Shown: positions 1-9,780, counted from the stretch's first letter. The stretch: DNA of 64,000 bases from Parolsenella catena (GCF_003966955.1 NZ_AP019367.1:1612001-1676000); one strand, 5' to 3'. Notes: generated by a model not told the origin, from the letters alone. Program-made: numbers and translations.

Positions 1-1404
1 CTTCCAGGCGCCCGAGAAGTGCACGTTGCCCTCCTCGTCGGCGTTGTCCATGCTCGCCTCGGCGGTAGTGCGGTCATAGCCCACGAAGGTCCACGTGCCG
101 TCAGCCGTCTCCACGCTCGTCTGCGACGGGGCGAGTGCGCTGATCTCGCTGCCGCGCGAATAGGGTTTGCTATCCGCGGGGAGCAACGCCAGCACCTCGT
201 CGGGCAGCTGCTGGCCCGGCGTGGCGCTCTGGAACTCGTACTTGGCATGGAACTCGGAAAGAGACCCGCTGCCTGCCGCAATCAGACAGACTTCGTCCCC
301 AGAGCCGATGTTGGCATAGTCGGGATACTTCCGACGCTTCTCCTTCGACTGGTCAAAGTAGCGAGAAGTTTCGTCGTCGACATACCAACCGTCGATCCTC
401 TCGTTGGTCACGTCGTCCGGCTTGCTGCCAAGGTAGCGCTCACCCATGCTTTCGGCAGGAGACAGCCGTGCCGGAGTATTAGCAAGATAGACGTCCGATG
501 CCGCGCCATTAGCGACGTTATTGCAGAGCTTCGCATTGTTCACGACCACTGCTCCGTCGTTTCCCACCGCAGCGAGTCCGCCGCCACATATCGTGGCCGT
601 GTTGCCGGTGATGGAGCCTCCACCAATCTTCATCTCGGCGGAGTTGTCGGAGAGCATGACACCGCCACCCACGTCAGCACGATTGCCCGAGATGGTGCCG
701 CCATTCATGGTGAAGAACGATCCATACGCTACGAACACGCCGCCGCCGAAGCTTTGAAAAGTCTGGTCAGGATCCGAAGGAGGAGCTATCGCGTAACAAT
801 CCGTGATTTCGCCGCCATCCATAACGAACGTGCCGCCGTAGGCCACCCCGACGCCTCCGCCGTAGCAAACGGATCCGCCGTTTATGCCACAGTGCCTGAT
901 GGTGCCACCATGCATGTGGAACGTGCCGCCATAGACAGTGACGCCGCCGCCGTAGTAGTTGTTGCCCTCGCGGCCGGCGAGCGTGACGCCCGCGTACATG
1001 TCGCAGGTGCCCTCAACGTAAAGCAGGCCCGGGACGTCGTTGTTCTGCTCGTCCGAACCCTTGATGGTCAGGGTGTCGCTGCCGTCCGCAGCGCCCAGGC
1101 TCAGGTGCGAGCCCTTCATGACTTGAAGGGAGCCGTACGTGCCAATCGTCAGCGTGTGCCCACAGCCCAGGATGGTGACCGGGCACGGCCCGGACACGCT
1201 GGCTTCCGACTCGATATCGGCCGCAAGCTTGATGACGTAATCTCCGTCCGCTTTCTCGTTGATGTCAGCAACGGCGTTCTTGAACTCCTTGCTATTGCCC
1301 ACCTCGTAGACGTTAGATTCCGTGGCAAACGCCAACGTGGGTGCCGCAAACACGCAAGATACGAGCATCGTCATAAGGGCAAGCGCCCTGCCAAACGTCT
1401 TCAC
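1..1404 (-). CDS. Secreted beta-helix / SHIRT-domain surface protein (3' end outside window)
   Basis: The reading frame begins at a GTG at 1404-1402 and stays open to the window edge, so only the first 468 residues are visible. The N-terminus has a lysine, an arginine and a hydrophobic stretch ending in LAFATES, a typical Sec signal peptide. Residues of about 60-270 carry many glycine-rich repeats of the form GGxFxMxGGxIxxN, as in right-handed parallel beta-helix polymorphic repeats. The last visible part (YEF..., WTFVGYDR..., FSGAWK) resembles a SHIRT/MucBP-like spacer repeat of Gram-positive surface adhesins. A wall anchor would lie beyond position 1. Role in adhesion is inferred from family type. 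The ORF on the opposite strand here is a shadow. Confidence 0.8.
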   Translation of the reverse strand, partial: MKTFGRALALMTMLVSCVFAAPTLAFATESNVYEVGNSKEFKNAVADINEKADGDYVIKLAADIESEASVSGPCPVTILGCGHTLTIGTYGSLQVMKGSHLSLGAADGSDTLTIKGSDEQNNDVPGLLYVEGTCDMYAGVTLAGREGNNYYGGGVTVYGGTFHMHGGTIRHCGINGGSVCYGGGVGVAYGGTFVMDGGEITDCYAIAPPSDPDQTFQSFGGGVFVAYGSFFTMNGGTISGNRADVGGGVMLSDNSAEMKIGGGSITGNTATICGGGLAAVGNDGAVVVNNAKLCNNVANGAASDVYLANTPARLSPAESMGERYLGSKPDDVTNERIDGWYVDDETSRYFDQSKEKRRKYPDYANIGSGDEVCLIAAGSGSLSEFHAKYEFQSATPGQQLPDEVLALLPADSKPYSRGSEISALAPSQTSVETADGTWTFVGYDRTTAEASMDNADEEGNVHFSGAWK

Positions 1405-1648
1405 TAAAACCTACTTTCAAACGTGACCACAACCGTAGACAGAGCATCGAGCTCCCCGTGCGAACAAAAACGACGCTCGCGCTGCATCAAAGGTTCGTTG
1501 CAACTAAATTTGTCAGTTTATTAAATTCTTGTTGCCCGGTCCACAGCAATTCAGACTAGCTACACCGCTCAACAGCGCCACTACTCCCCCACGCACTTAT
1601 AGTGAACGAGACGCCATATCCACCCGAACAGGCTCGAAGGCAGGCCCC

Positions 1649-2917
1649 ATGACCCCAGCGCAAAAGAAGATAGTCGTTACGCTCGGGTTTTGCGGGCTCG
1701 TCTCCGCCGCAGACAACTGGTTTGTCTCTCCTGCGCTCCCGGCGATCGCCCAGACGCTCGCCATCGCCCCGGCAACCGCAACGGTCATCCTCACCGCATA
1801 CCTCACGCCTTACGGGCTGCTGCAGCCCGTATGTGGCGCCATTGGCGATGCCGTTGGACGCGTGCGTCTCCTTTGCATCATCGTCGCGGGCCTTGCCGTG
1901 AGCACCGTGCTTTGCGCCGCAGCGCCCACGCTCGAAGCGCTCGTCGTGGCGCGAATCGTCACTGGCTGCTTCGCCGCGGGAATCATCAGCGTAAATCAGT
2001 CTCTCGTTGGCAGCGTCGTGAGCGAGGAGGACCGACAGGGCGCCGTAGGTCTGCTCATGGGCGTCACGTTTACCGGCCAGGGTCTTTCGGCGGGCCTCGG
2101 CGGGTTCATCTGCGACCTTGTGGGGTGGCGCGCGGCATTTATCTGCTTTGGCGTACTCGGCGCAGCTGCCTGGCTCGGCGTCAGGCGCCTGAGGTACCTC
2201 GACGAGATGGACGGCGCGGGTACCGTCGACGCGGCAGGCGCCGGCGTGAGTGCCATCGACGCGGCAGGCGCCGGCGTAAGCGCCGCAGGCGTGGGCGTGG
2301 TCGGCTCAGCTGAACGTGAGCCCTTCAGGCCCGCGGCGTTTCTCCGCCACGCGGCGCAAATCCTCTTTGGACCCGGACGCGCCATCTATTTCGTTGCCTT
2401 CACGACCGGCATCATCTTCCTCGGGGTGTACGGATTCATGGGCACCTTCCTGGCCGAGAGGTGCGGCCTCTCCTCTACCCAGGCGGGCCTGCTCATGATG
2501 TTCTACGGCCTCGCCTGTCTCGCCGGCGGCAGCATTTCCGGCCGCATCGGCGAAGCTCGGGGCCAGCGTGGCGTTATCGCCGTGGGCGAGACCTCGGGCG
2601 TCATCGCAACGGCCCTGCTAGTGGCGTCGACAATCACGGGCTCGTGGATGCCCGCGCTCCCCGCCGCGGCGTGCCTCGGCCTGGGCTACATACTGGTACA
2701 GCCCACGCTCGTCTCGTTCTCCATGGATATCGACCCCTCGCACACGGGCCTCTGCACCGGGCTCATCGGCCTGGGAGTGTTCGCGGGAGGCGGCATTGGC
2801 AGCAGCCTCGGCGGCATTGCCATTGCCGGCGGCGGCTACCTTGCGCTCTGGACAATCGCCGGTGTGGCGCTTATCGCCCAGGCGATCGCCGGCGCGAGGT
2901 TCCTGCCGCGGAAATAA
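1649..2917 (+). CDS. MFS transporter, 12-TM drug/solute efflux type
   Basis: The protein has 422 aa, starting at the ATG at 1649 (MTPAQKKIVVTLGF) with AAGG upstream. A longer in-frame extension to 1529 lacks a signal and is not used. The pattern of hydrophobic helices, the DxxGRVR-type loop after helix 2 (GDAVGRVRLL) and the GxxLGP-like repeats are those of the major facilitator superfamily, DHA1-like proton antiporters. The substrate cannot be read from the sequence. The central cytoplasmic loop between the two six-helix halves contains a tandem repeat (DAAGAGVSAI twice) that looks like a recent DNA duplication. It stands alone, divergent from the surface protein on its left. Confidence 0.85.
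   Translation: MTPAQKKIVVTLGFCGLVSAADNWFVSPALPAIAQTLAIAPATATVILTAYLTPYGLLQPVCGAIGDAVGRVRLLCIIVAGLAVSTVLCAAAPTLEALVVARIVTGCFAAGIISVNQSLVGSVVSEEDRQGAVGLLMGVTFTGQGLSAGLGGFICDLVGWRAAFICFGVLGAAAWLGVRRLRYLDEMDGAGTVDAAGAGVSAIDAAGAGVSAAGVGVVGSAEREPFRPAAFLRHAAQILFGPGRAIYFVAFTTGIIFLGVYGFMGTFLAERCGLSSTQAGLLMMFYGLACLAGGSISGRIGEARGQRGVIAVGETSGVIATALLVASTITGSWMPALPAAACLGLGYILVQPTLVSFSMDIDPSHTGLCTGLIGLGVFAGGGIGSSLGGIAIAGGGYLALWTIAGVALIAQAIAGARFLPRK
2228..2287 (+). repeat. Two 30-bp in-frame tandem repeats in the MFS central loop
   Basis: Two adjacent 30-bp units begin GACGCGGCAGGCGCCGGCGT and encode DAAGAGVSAI/A. The length is a multiple of three, so copy-number change would keep the frame. Confidence 0.8.
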
Positions 2918-3200
2918 GGCGAGGTACCAGCGACGGAGCAGCGCGAACGACAAGGTGTCGCAATCGGCGCCAGCCCCTTCGGCCCGCGCCCGAGTTCGAA
3001 CGATTGTTCGATGGATTTCGTGTCAGAAGGGCCAGCCGGCGCGCTGGGCTATGTTAAGTTGCTTATCTAAACCAAATTACCCGGCCCCAAACACACGAAG
3101 ACGCAGTGGCAGGCGCATCGCGCCGCGGCGCTGGGGTCGCAACCGATACGCACGCCCGATGAGACCCGGGCGCTGGCAAGGGAGCACCGAGAGAGCGAGC

Positions 3201-5198
3201 ATGGCAAAGAGCACCGCAAACTATGGCAACGACAGCATCCGTCAGCTCAAGGACGAGGAGCGCGTCCGCCTGCGTCCCGCCGTCATCTTTGGCTCTGACG
3301 GCCTCGACGGCTGCGCGCACGCCGCCTTCGAGATCCTCTCCAACTCGGTCGACGAGGCTCGTCAGGGCTTTGGCAAGCTGATCACGCTCACCGCCTTCGC
3401 CGACAAGTCCATCCAGGTCGAGGACAACGGCCGCGGCTGCCCGCTGGACTGGAACCCCTCCGAGAAGCGCTTCAACTGGGAGCTCGTCTTCTGCGAGCTC
3501 TATGCCGGCGGCAAGTACGACAACAACGAGGGCGGCGACTACGACTTCTCGCTGGGCACCAACGGCCTGGGCTCATGCGCCACCCAGTACGCCTCGGAGT
3601 ACATGGATGTCACCGTCTGGCGCGACGGCAACAAATACTCGCTGCACTTCAAGAAGGGCAAGGTTGTAGGCTCCAAGAAGAAGGCCCTTGAGGTCGAGCC
3701 CACCGATGAGCAGCGCACCGGCACCACCATCAGGTGGCGTCCGGACCTCGAGGTCTTCACCTCGATCGACATCCCCCACGAGTGGTACCGCGAGACCATG
3801 CGCCGACAGGCCGTGGTCAACGCCAACATCACGTTCCGCCTGCGCATCGAGGCCGAGGACGGCACCTTCACCGAGGAGGACTTCTGCTACCCCAAGGGCA
3901 TCGAGGACTACGTGCTCGAGAAGGTCGGCGCCAACTACCTCACCGAGCCCTTCTTCATCGAGGCGGACCGCAGTGGCCGTGACCGCGAGGACCTGCCAGA
4001 CTACAACGTTAAGATCACGGCGTGCCTGTGCTTCTCGCGCACCTTCCAGATGCAGGAGTACTACCACAACTCCTCGTGGCTTGAGAACGGCGGCTCGCCC
4101 GAGAAGGCGGCCCGCAGCGCCCTGACCAGCGCCCTTGACGCCTACATCAAGAGCCAGGGCAAGTACAACAAGAACGAGAGCTCAATCAAGTGGCAGGACG
4201 TCCAGGATTGCCTGGTGCTCGTGACCAACTGCTTCTCCACCCAGACCTCCTATGAGAACCAGACCAAGAAGGCCATCAACAACCGCTTCATCCAGCAGGC
4301 CATGACGGCCTTCTTCAAGGAGCGCCTCTCCACCTACCTGATCGAGAACAAGGACGCCGCCGGCAAGATCGTGGACCAGGTGCTCATCAACAAGCGCTCC
4401 CGCGAGAACGCCGAGAAGACCCGCCAGAGCATCAAGACCAACCTGCAGCAGAAGACCGACATGGCCAACCGCGTGCAGAAGTTCATCGACTGCCGCTCCA
4501 AGGACAAGACCCGCCGCGAGGTCTACATCGTGGAGGGCGACTCGGCGGCGGGCGCCATTCGCACGTCTCGCGACGCCGAGTTCCAGGGAGTCATGCCCGT
4601 CCGAGGCAAGATCTTGAACTGTCTCAAGGAGGACTACCCGCGCATCTTCAAGTCCGACATCATCATGGACCTCATGCGCGTGCTGGGCTGCGGCGTGGAG
4701 ATCAAGGACAAGCGCATCAAGAACCTCGGCTCCTTTGACCTGGACAACCTCAACTGGAACAAGGTCATCATCTGCACGGATGCAGACGTCGACGGCTACC
4801 ACATCCGCACGCTCGTCCTCACCATGCTCTACCGCCTCGTGCCCACGCTCATCGAGAAGGGCTACGTCTACATCGCAGAGTCGCCGCTCTATGAGATCAA
4901 CTGCAAGGAGAAGACCTACTTCGCCTACACGGAGCTCGAGAAGAACGACGTCCTCAAGCAGATCGGCAACCAGAAGTGCTCCATCAACCGCTCCAAGGGT
5001 CTTGGCGAGAACGATCCGGACATGATGTGGCTCACCACCATGAACCCGGAGACGCGCCGCCTCATCAAGGTGGAGCCCGAGGACATTGCCAAGATGGAGA
5101 CCATGTTCAACCTGCTGCTGGGCAACGACGACGAGGGACGCAAGCAACACGTCGCCGAGCATGGCAAGGAGTACCTGGACCAGCTCGACCTGCAGTAG
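3201..5198 (+). CDS. parE: Type II topoisomerase subunit B (ParE/GyrB-like paralogue)
   Basis: ATP-binding subunit of a type IIA topoisomerase, 665 aa. It starts at the ATG at 3201 (MAKSTANYGNDS); the ORF upstream of that is not protein-like. GHKL ATPase motifs are visible: EILSNSVDEA (Mg-binding Asn), VEDNGRGCPLD, and GTNGLGSCATQYAS as the variant of the lid GLHGVG. The Toprim domain follows, with VEGDSAAGAIRTSRD, RGKILNCL and DADVDGYHIRTL. The family tail NRSKGLGENDPDMMW precedes the C-terminus. The motifs depart from classical GyrB (SAAG instead of SAGG, LGT-NGLG lid), which fits the second divergent gyrase-like pair found in Coriobacteriia and Clostridia. It is followed 75 bp later by its partner A subunit. 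Whether it decatenates (topo IV) or supercoils is not decided by the sequence. Confidence 0.88.
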   Translation: MAKSTANYGNDSIRQLKDEERVRLRPAVIFGSDGLDGCAHAAFEILSNSVDEARQGFGKLITLTAFADKSIQVEDNGRGCPLDWNPSEKRFNWELVFCELYAGGKYDNNEGGDYDFSLGTNGLGSCATQYASEYMDVTVWRDGNKYSLHFKKGKVVGSKKKALEVEPTDEQRTGTTIRWRPDLEVFTSIDIPHEWYRETMRRQAVVNANITFRLRIEAEDGTFTEEDFCYPKGIEDYVLEKVGANYLTEPFFIEADRSGRDREDLPDYNVKITACLCFSRTFQMQEYYHNSSWLENGGSPEKAARSALTSALDAYIKSQGKYNKNESSIKWQDVQDCLVLVTNCFSTQTSYENQTKKAINNRFIQQAMTAFFKERLSTYLIENKDAAGKIVDQVLINKRSRENAEKTRQSIKTNLQQKTDMANRVQKFIDCRSKDKTRREVYIVEGDSAAGAIRTSRDAEFQGVMPVRGKILNCLKEDYPRIFKSDIIMDLMRVLGCGVEIKDKRIKNLGSFDLDNLNWNKVIICTDADVDGYHIRTLVLTMLYRLVPTLIEKGYVYIAESPLYEINCKEKTYFAYTELEKNDVLKQIGNQKCSINRSKGLGENDPDMMWLTTMNPETRRLIKVEPEDIAKMETMFNLLLGNDDEGRKQHVAEHGKEYLDQLDLQ

Positions 5199-5273
5199 CG
5201 CACGCTGCTGTCGCCAGCGCAACGCACGTGGCAGCGCACCAAACGAATTCGAGAAACGTCACAAGAGGGAACC

Positions 5274-7514
5274 GTGGCAAAGAAGAAGACAAAGGCACAG
5301 CCCAAGAAGAAGCAGGTCAACGCCGAGAACGTCATTGGCCTGCACTCCGAGGTAACCGAACAGCCCATCACGCAGACGCTCGAGTCCAACTACATGCCCT
5401 ACGCCATGAGCGTCAACGTCTCGCGCGCGTTCCCGGAGATCGACGGCTTCAAGCCCTCGCACCGCAAGCTGCTCTACACCATGTACAAGATGGGCCTGCT
5501 CAAGGGCGAGCGCCAGAAGAGCGCCAACATCGTGGGCCAGACCATGAAGCTCAACCCCCACGGCGACGCCGCCATCTACGAGACGATGGTGCGCCTCGCC
5601 ACGGGCAACGAGGCCCTGCTCACGCCCTTCGTTGAGTCCAAGGGCAACTTTGGCAAGTACTACTCGGGAGACCTGAGCTACGCGGCCTCCCGTTACACCG
5701 AGGCCAAGCTCGCCCCCATCAGCGCAGAGATATTCAAGGACATCGACAAGGACCCGGTGGACTTCGTTGACAGCTACGACGGCGCCATGAAGGAGCCACG
5801 CCTGCTGCCCACGTCGTTCCCCAACATCCTCGTCTCCGCCAACAAGGGCATCGGCGTGGCCATGGCCTCCGACATCTGCGGCTTCAACCTCAACGAGGTC
5901 TGCACCGCCACCATGCACTACCTCGAGGACCCCGAGTGCGACCTTCTCGAGTACATGCCCATGCCCGACTTCTCCACCGGAGGAGAGATCATCTACCGCC
6001 GCGACGAGATGGAGAAGATCGTCGAGACGGGCCTTGGCAGCTTCCAGATTCGCTCGCGCTGGCGCTGGATCCCCGAGGAGCGCATCATCGAGGTGTACGA
6101 GATTCCCTACACCACGAAGACCGACGTCATCATCGAGCGCATCGTGAAGCTCTCCAAGGAGGGCAAGGTTCGCGAAATCTCTGACATCCGCGACGAGACG
6201 GACCTCTCGGGCCTGCGCATCGCCATCGACGTCAAGCGTGGCGTTGACCCCGAGAAGCTCATGGCCAAGCTGTTCAAGACCACCACGCTGCAGGACTCGT
6301 TCTCCTGCAACTTCAACGTGCTGGTTGACGGCTACCCGCGCGTCATGGGCGTGCGTCAGATCCTGCACGAGTGGGTTGCGTGGCGCATGGACTCCACGCG
6401 CCGTCGCATGAACTTCGACCTCGCCAAGAAGTCCGAGCGTCTGCACCTGCTGCACGGCCTCGAGGCGATCCTGCTCGACATCGACAAGGCCATCGCAATC
6501 ATCCGCAACACCAAGCTCGAGGCGGAGGTCGTGCCCAACCTCATGAAGGGCTTCGGCATCGACGAGACGCAGGCCGAGTTCGTTGCCGAAATCAAGCTGC
6601 GCAATATCAACGAGGAGTACATCCTCAACCGCACCAAGGACATCGAGAAGCTCGAAGGCGAGATCGCCGAGCTCGAGGGCATCCTGTCGAGCGAGGACAA
6701 GATCAAGCAGGTCATCAGCGACGAGCTGGCCGCAGTCAACAAGAAGTACGTGACGCCGCGCAAGACCGGCCGCGTTGACCCGGCCGATGTCATTGAGGTG
6801 AACCTGGAGCCCGAGGTCGAGGAGTACCCCGTCACGATCATGCTCTCGCGCGACGGCTACCTCAAGAAGATGACCGACCGCGTGCTCAAGAAGGCCAGCT
6901 CGCTCAAATACAAGGACGGCGACAAGCCCTTCATCGAGTTCCCGTCCTCCAACACGCACGAGCTGCTCGTGTTCACCGACAAGAGCCAGGTGTACAAGTG
7001 CAAGGTCGCCGCGTTCGAGGACACCAAGTCCGCCCAGCTCGGCTCCTACCTGCCGACCGACCTCGAGATGGAGCCGGACGAGAACGTCATCTGGGCGATC
7101 GATCCCGAGGACTACAAGGCAGACGTGCTGTTCGCCTTCGAGAATGGCCGCGTCGTCCGCGTGGCGCTGGCGGGATACGTGACCAAGACCAACCGCAAGC
7201 GCCTCAAGAACGCCATCTACGGCGGGTCCAAGCTGCTGTTCGCCCAAGTGCTCAAGGAGGACCGCGACCTCGCGCTCGTCTCGAACGACGGCCGCCTCAT
7301 GAACTTCAATACGTCGCTGCTCAAGACCAAGACGACCACCAACACCCAGGGCGTCCAGGCCTTCACGGCCAAGAAGGGCCGCATCGTCACCGCCGTCGGT
7401 GCGATCGAGGACTTCCTGGGAGGAGACGTCTGGACAGAGAAGTTCTGCGCCCAGGCCCTCCCCTGCGCTGGTGCCCTCATGAAGGAAAGCGACATGCCGA
7501 GCCTGTTCGACTAG
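5274..7514 (+). CDS. parC: Type II topoisomerase subunit A (ParC/GyrA-like paralogue)
   Basis: DNA-cleaving subunit, 746 aa, GTG start at 5274 preceded by AAGAGGGA. The winged-helix domain has DGFKPSHRKLLYTM and the quinolone pocket PHGDAAIYETM. The catalytic tyrosine is Tyr141 in ASRYTEAKLAPIS. A coiled-coil tower (residues of about 370-490, rich in E/K/L) and a short C-terminal beta-pinwheel region (about 500-730) follow. At the positions equivalent to E. coli GyrA Ser83 and Asp87 it has Ala99 and Glu103. It forms a two-gene operon with the B subunit. The C-terminal domain lacks an obvious GyrA box (QRRGGKG), which favours a topo IV-like or specialised enzyme over gyrase. Confidence 0.88.
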   Translation: MAKKKTKAQPKKKQVNAENVIGLHSEVTEQPITQTLESNYMPYAMSVNVSRAFPEIDGFKPSHRKLLYTMYKMGLLKGERQKSANIVGQTMKLNPHGDAAIYETMVRLATGNEALLTPFVESKGNFGKYYSGDLSYAASRYTEAKLAPISAEIFKDIDKDPVDFVDSYDGAMKEPRLLPTSFPNILVSANKGIGVAMASDICGFNLNEVCTATMHYLEDPECDLLEYMPMPDFSTGGEIIYRRDEMEKIVETGLGSFQIRSRWRWIPEERIIEVYEIPYTTKTDVIIERIVKLSKEGKVREISDIRDETDLSGLRIAIDVKRGVDPEKLMAKLFKTTTLQDSFSCNFNVLVDGYPRVMGVRQILHEWVAWRMDSTRRRMNFDLAKKSERLHLLHGLEAILLDIDKAIAIIRNTKLEAEVVPNLMKGFGIDETQAEFVAEIKLRNINEEYILNRTKDIEKLEGEIAELEGILSSEDKIKQVISDELAAVNKKYVTPRKTGRVDPADVIEVNLEPEVEEYPVTIMLSRDGYLKKMTDRVLKKASSLKYKDGDKPFIEFPSSNTHELLVFTDKSQVYKCKVAAFEDTKSAQLGSYLPTDLEMEPDENVIWAIDPEDYKADVLFAFENGRVVRVALAGYVTKTNRKRLKNAIYGGSKLLFAQVLKEDRDLALVSNDGRLMNFNTSLLKTKTTTNTQGVQAFTAKKGRIVTAVGAIEDFLGGDVWTEKFCAQALPCAGALMKESDMPSLFD

Positions 7515-7551
7515 CACGACCGGCTGAAACCGCGGAAGTCGAACCGCCACA

Positions 7552-7576
7552 TGAACAGGGGTACGTCCCCTGTTCA
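7552..7576. repeat. Palindromic dispersed repeat TGAACAGGGG / CCCCTGTTCA
   Basis: Perfect 10-bp arms with a 5-nt centre (TACGT). It lies exactly at the point where the terminase fragment begins. The same style of palindrome, with different arm sequence, recurs at 63934-63960. Confidence 0.8.
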
Positions 7577-8500
7577 CCGCCCGAAGTTCGGGCGCGGCTA
7601 CGCCGCCGTGGTGTGGTTCGAGGAGCTAGACCAGTTCGACGGGATCGACACGGTCCGCTCGATACTGAACTCGCTCAGGCGCAGCGGGGACGACTTCTGG
7701 ATCTTCTATACCTACAACCCTCCGCGGACGCTGTGGAGCTGGGCGAACCACGAGGAGCTGGAGCGCGAGCGACGCTCGGACACGCTGGTCGGGCGCTCGA
7801 GCTACCCGGACGTGGTGGGGACGCACCCGGAGTGGCTGGGCGCGCCCTTCGTGGAGGAGGCCGAGTACCTGCGGGACGTGGACGAGCGCGCGTGGCGGAG
7901 CGAGTATTTGGGCGAGCTGACGGGGCCCGGCGGGTCCGTGTTCGACAACGTGGCGGAACGGCAGCTCACCGACGCGCAATGCAGTGGCTTCTCTCACACG
8001 CGAAACGGCGTGGACTGGGGATGGTTCCCGGACCCATGGCGCTTCGTGCGGTGCGGGTGGGTGCCCGGGGAGCGGCGGATGTTCCTGTTCCAGGAGCTGT
8101 CTGCCAACAGGAAGACGCCGGCCGAGACCGGGGCCATGGTGGCCGAGGCACTGACGTACGCGGACGAGCCCGGCGGGGACCCCTGCCAGCACGACGAGCT
8201 GATATGGGCGGACGACACGCCGGGCGGCAAGCAGTCGATGGCGGTGTGGCGTCGCGAGCTGGGGCTGAGGGTGCGTCCCGCCCGGAAGAGTAACATGAGG
8301 AGGCTCTCGTACGAGTGGCTGGCGGGGATGCGCGAGATCGTGATAGACCCGGTGCGGTGCCCGCTCGCCTACGAGGAGTTCAGGCTGAAGGAGTTCGAGC
8401 GCGACCGCGACGGCACGTGGGTGGACGAGATACCGGACGGGAACGACCACAGCATCGATGCCGTGCGCTACGCCGTGATGGATGACGTGCTGAGGGGGCG
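7577..8500 (+). pseudogene. Phage terminase large subunit, 5'-truncated remnant
   Basis: The reading frame encodes the C-terminal two thirds of a PBSX/Terminase_3-type DNA packaging motor. A Walker B-like segment (AVVWFEELDQFDG), the coupling motif region (FYTYNPPRTLW) and the RNase H-like nuclease domain (GVDWGWFPDPW, WADDTPGGKQSM, DGNDHSIDAVRYAVMD) can be read. The ATPase Walker A part is absent: the homology starts directly after the palindromic repeat. After about 8500 the frame runs into sequence antisense to the neighbouring abiH, so the true C-terminus is also lost or replaced. There are no other phage structural genes around. It is a prophage or satellite scar. Confidence 0.8.
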
Positions 8501-8554
8501 TAGAGGATTGTCTGGTGCTCTTTTTCATCATGCGGGCAATAAGAAACAGCTGAG

Positions 8555-9780
8555 CTATTTTCTCCTCATCGTGTCAGAAAGCTCTTTGACGGCGAGGCGC
8601 CCCTCTATGAGCAGCTTGTGTATGAGGTTTTTCCCATGGTCCTTGTTGTCGAGGGTCCTGCCATAGGCATCCAGCAGCTTGATCACCTGGCTCATTGTCT
8701 CAACCCTAACCTCCTCGGAAGTCTTGTCGCCGTGCCTCCGGTAGAAGAAGATCAGCTGCGTCCGTCCCTCATATAGGTGTACGGAGTCGAATATTGCCTG
8801 AAAGTAGGAGTAGTCGGCGGAACCAAGGGAGTGCCCGTAGAACTTTATGAGCGCCGTCCCGTAGTCTTGGTAGCCGATGGGGGATGCTGCGTGCACGAGC
8901 GAGCGGGTGTCGGACACGTCGAGGGACAGCAGGCGGTAGGTCTTGGTGAAGGGCGTCACTGTGGGGTCGTTCATTCGTCCCGTACCGTCTATGCCGAACA
9001 CGATCTCGCCGCCGAGCCTTCCGTGGATGTTGATGTAGCTCGTCTCATGCTCTTCGGTACGTAGGCCCTCGATGGGGTGCGTGTAGTTGAAGCTGAGTAC
9101 GCTCTCCTCGATGTCGTAGTTCTTTTCGCTCGGGCGACCCTGGATGATGAGCTCGCACATGAGCCTGCGCGCGTTTTCACGGTAATCGGGCTGGTCTTTC
9201 TCTGCCTGCGCGAGATAGGCGGAAAACTCTTTCTCAAGACATTTGAGGTCGTGGCGGGTGAGTTCCAGCAACTTCTCCTTGTTCCACTGTCTGGCCTTCT
9301 GCGAAGAGCCTTCACTAAGGTACGAGGCAGCCTTGTACGAAATGCTCTTTGAATCGAAGGTGCTCTTCTTGCCCCTCGAAATGTCTCGAAGTACGTCTAC
9401 GGTCTCGTCAAGAGACGACTTCCAGAGCTCGGAGTTGGTATCCCCCCCCAGCCCTTCGGTACCACCCAGCGCGCTATCGCGCCCTCGACGTCAGCCCAAT
9501 GATCGCCATCCATAGATCCGAGGATGACGTCCCATAGGTTCCTCTTAATGCCTAGTGGATTGGACTCGCTATTCCCTTCTTGCTCGAGGACCCTATTCCG
9601 GGCACTGATAAAGCTCGTAAAGCTCGACTTTAGCTTGCATTCGAGATCGAAGCCGTTACCGATGACCACGAGCTGGTGCCAGGAGGGACGCATATCTGGC
9701 ATACGCGGCTGTATGTCTGAGAGATATTGGTAGCTCGGAGTGAAGTTGAGCTTATGAAGGTTGAAGCCGGGGATATCCAA
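8555..9780 (-). pseudogene. abiH: AbiH-family abortive infection protein, frameshifted at a G8 tract
   Basis: Two overlapping frames together make one AbiH protein. The first part starts at a TTG at 9780 behind AGAAGGAAAG (or at the ATG at 9693). It contains the family hallmark LVVIGNGFDLE, then LWDVILGSM and DHWADVEGAIARW. The second frame continues with GGDTNSELWKSSLDETVDVL and the C-terminal FNYTHP and INIHGRLGGEIVFGIDG motifs, ending at 8555. The break coincides with a run of eight G on the coding strand (+ strand C8 at 9442-9449): nine or six G would restore the frame. AbiH proteins give abortive resistance to phage; the mechanism is not established. It may be dead, phase-variable, or a sequencing artefact. 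Confidence 0.78.

Noticed and set aside
19-1407. Forward 462-aa ORF at the left edge
   Set aside because: It is the antisense of the signal-peptide-bearing surface protein, whose repeats are clearly real.
4182-5222. Long reverse ORF opposite the ParE-like gene (346 aa) and similar long ORFs opposite ParC, hsdM, hsdR, the GIY-YIG helicase, guaA and groEL
   Set aside because: They mirror high-GC genes, have no ribosome-binding sites and show repetitive Val/Leu/Ala/His-rich composition typical of antisense frames.
8500-8666. Last 55 codons of the terminase ORF
   Set aside because: The sequence is antisense to the abiH 3' end; no terminase similarity.
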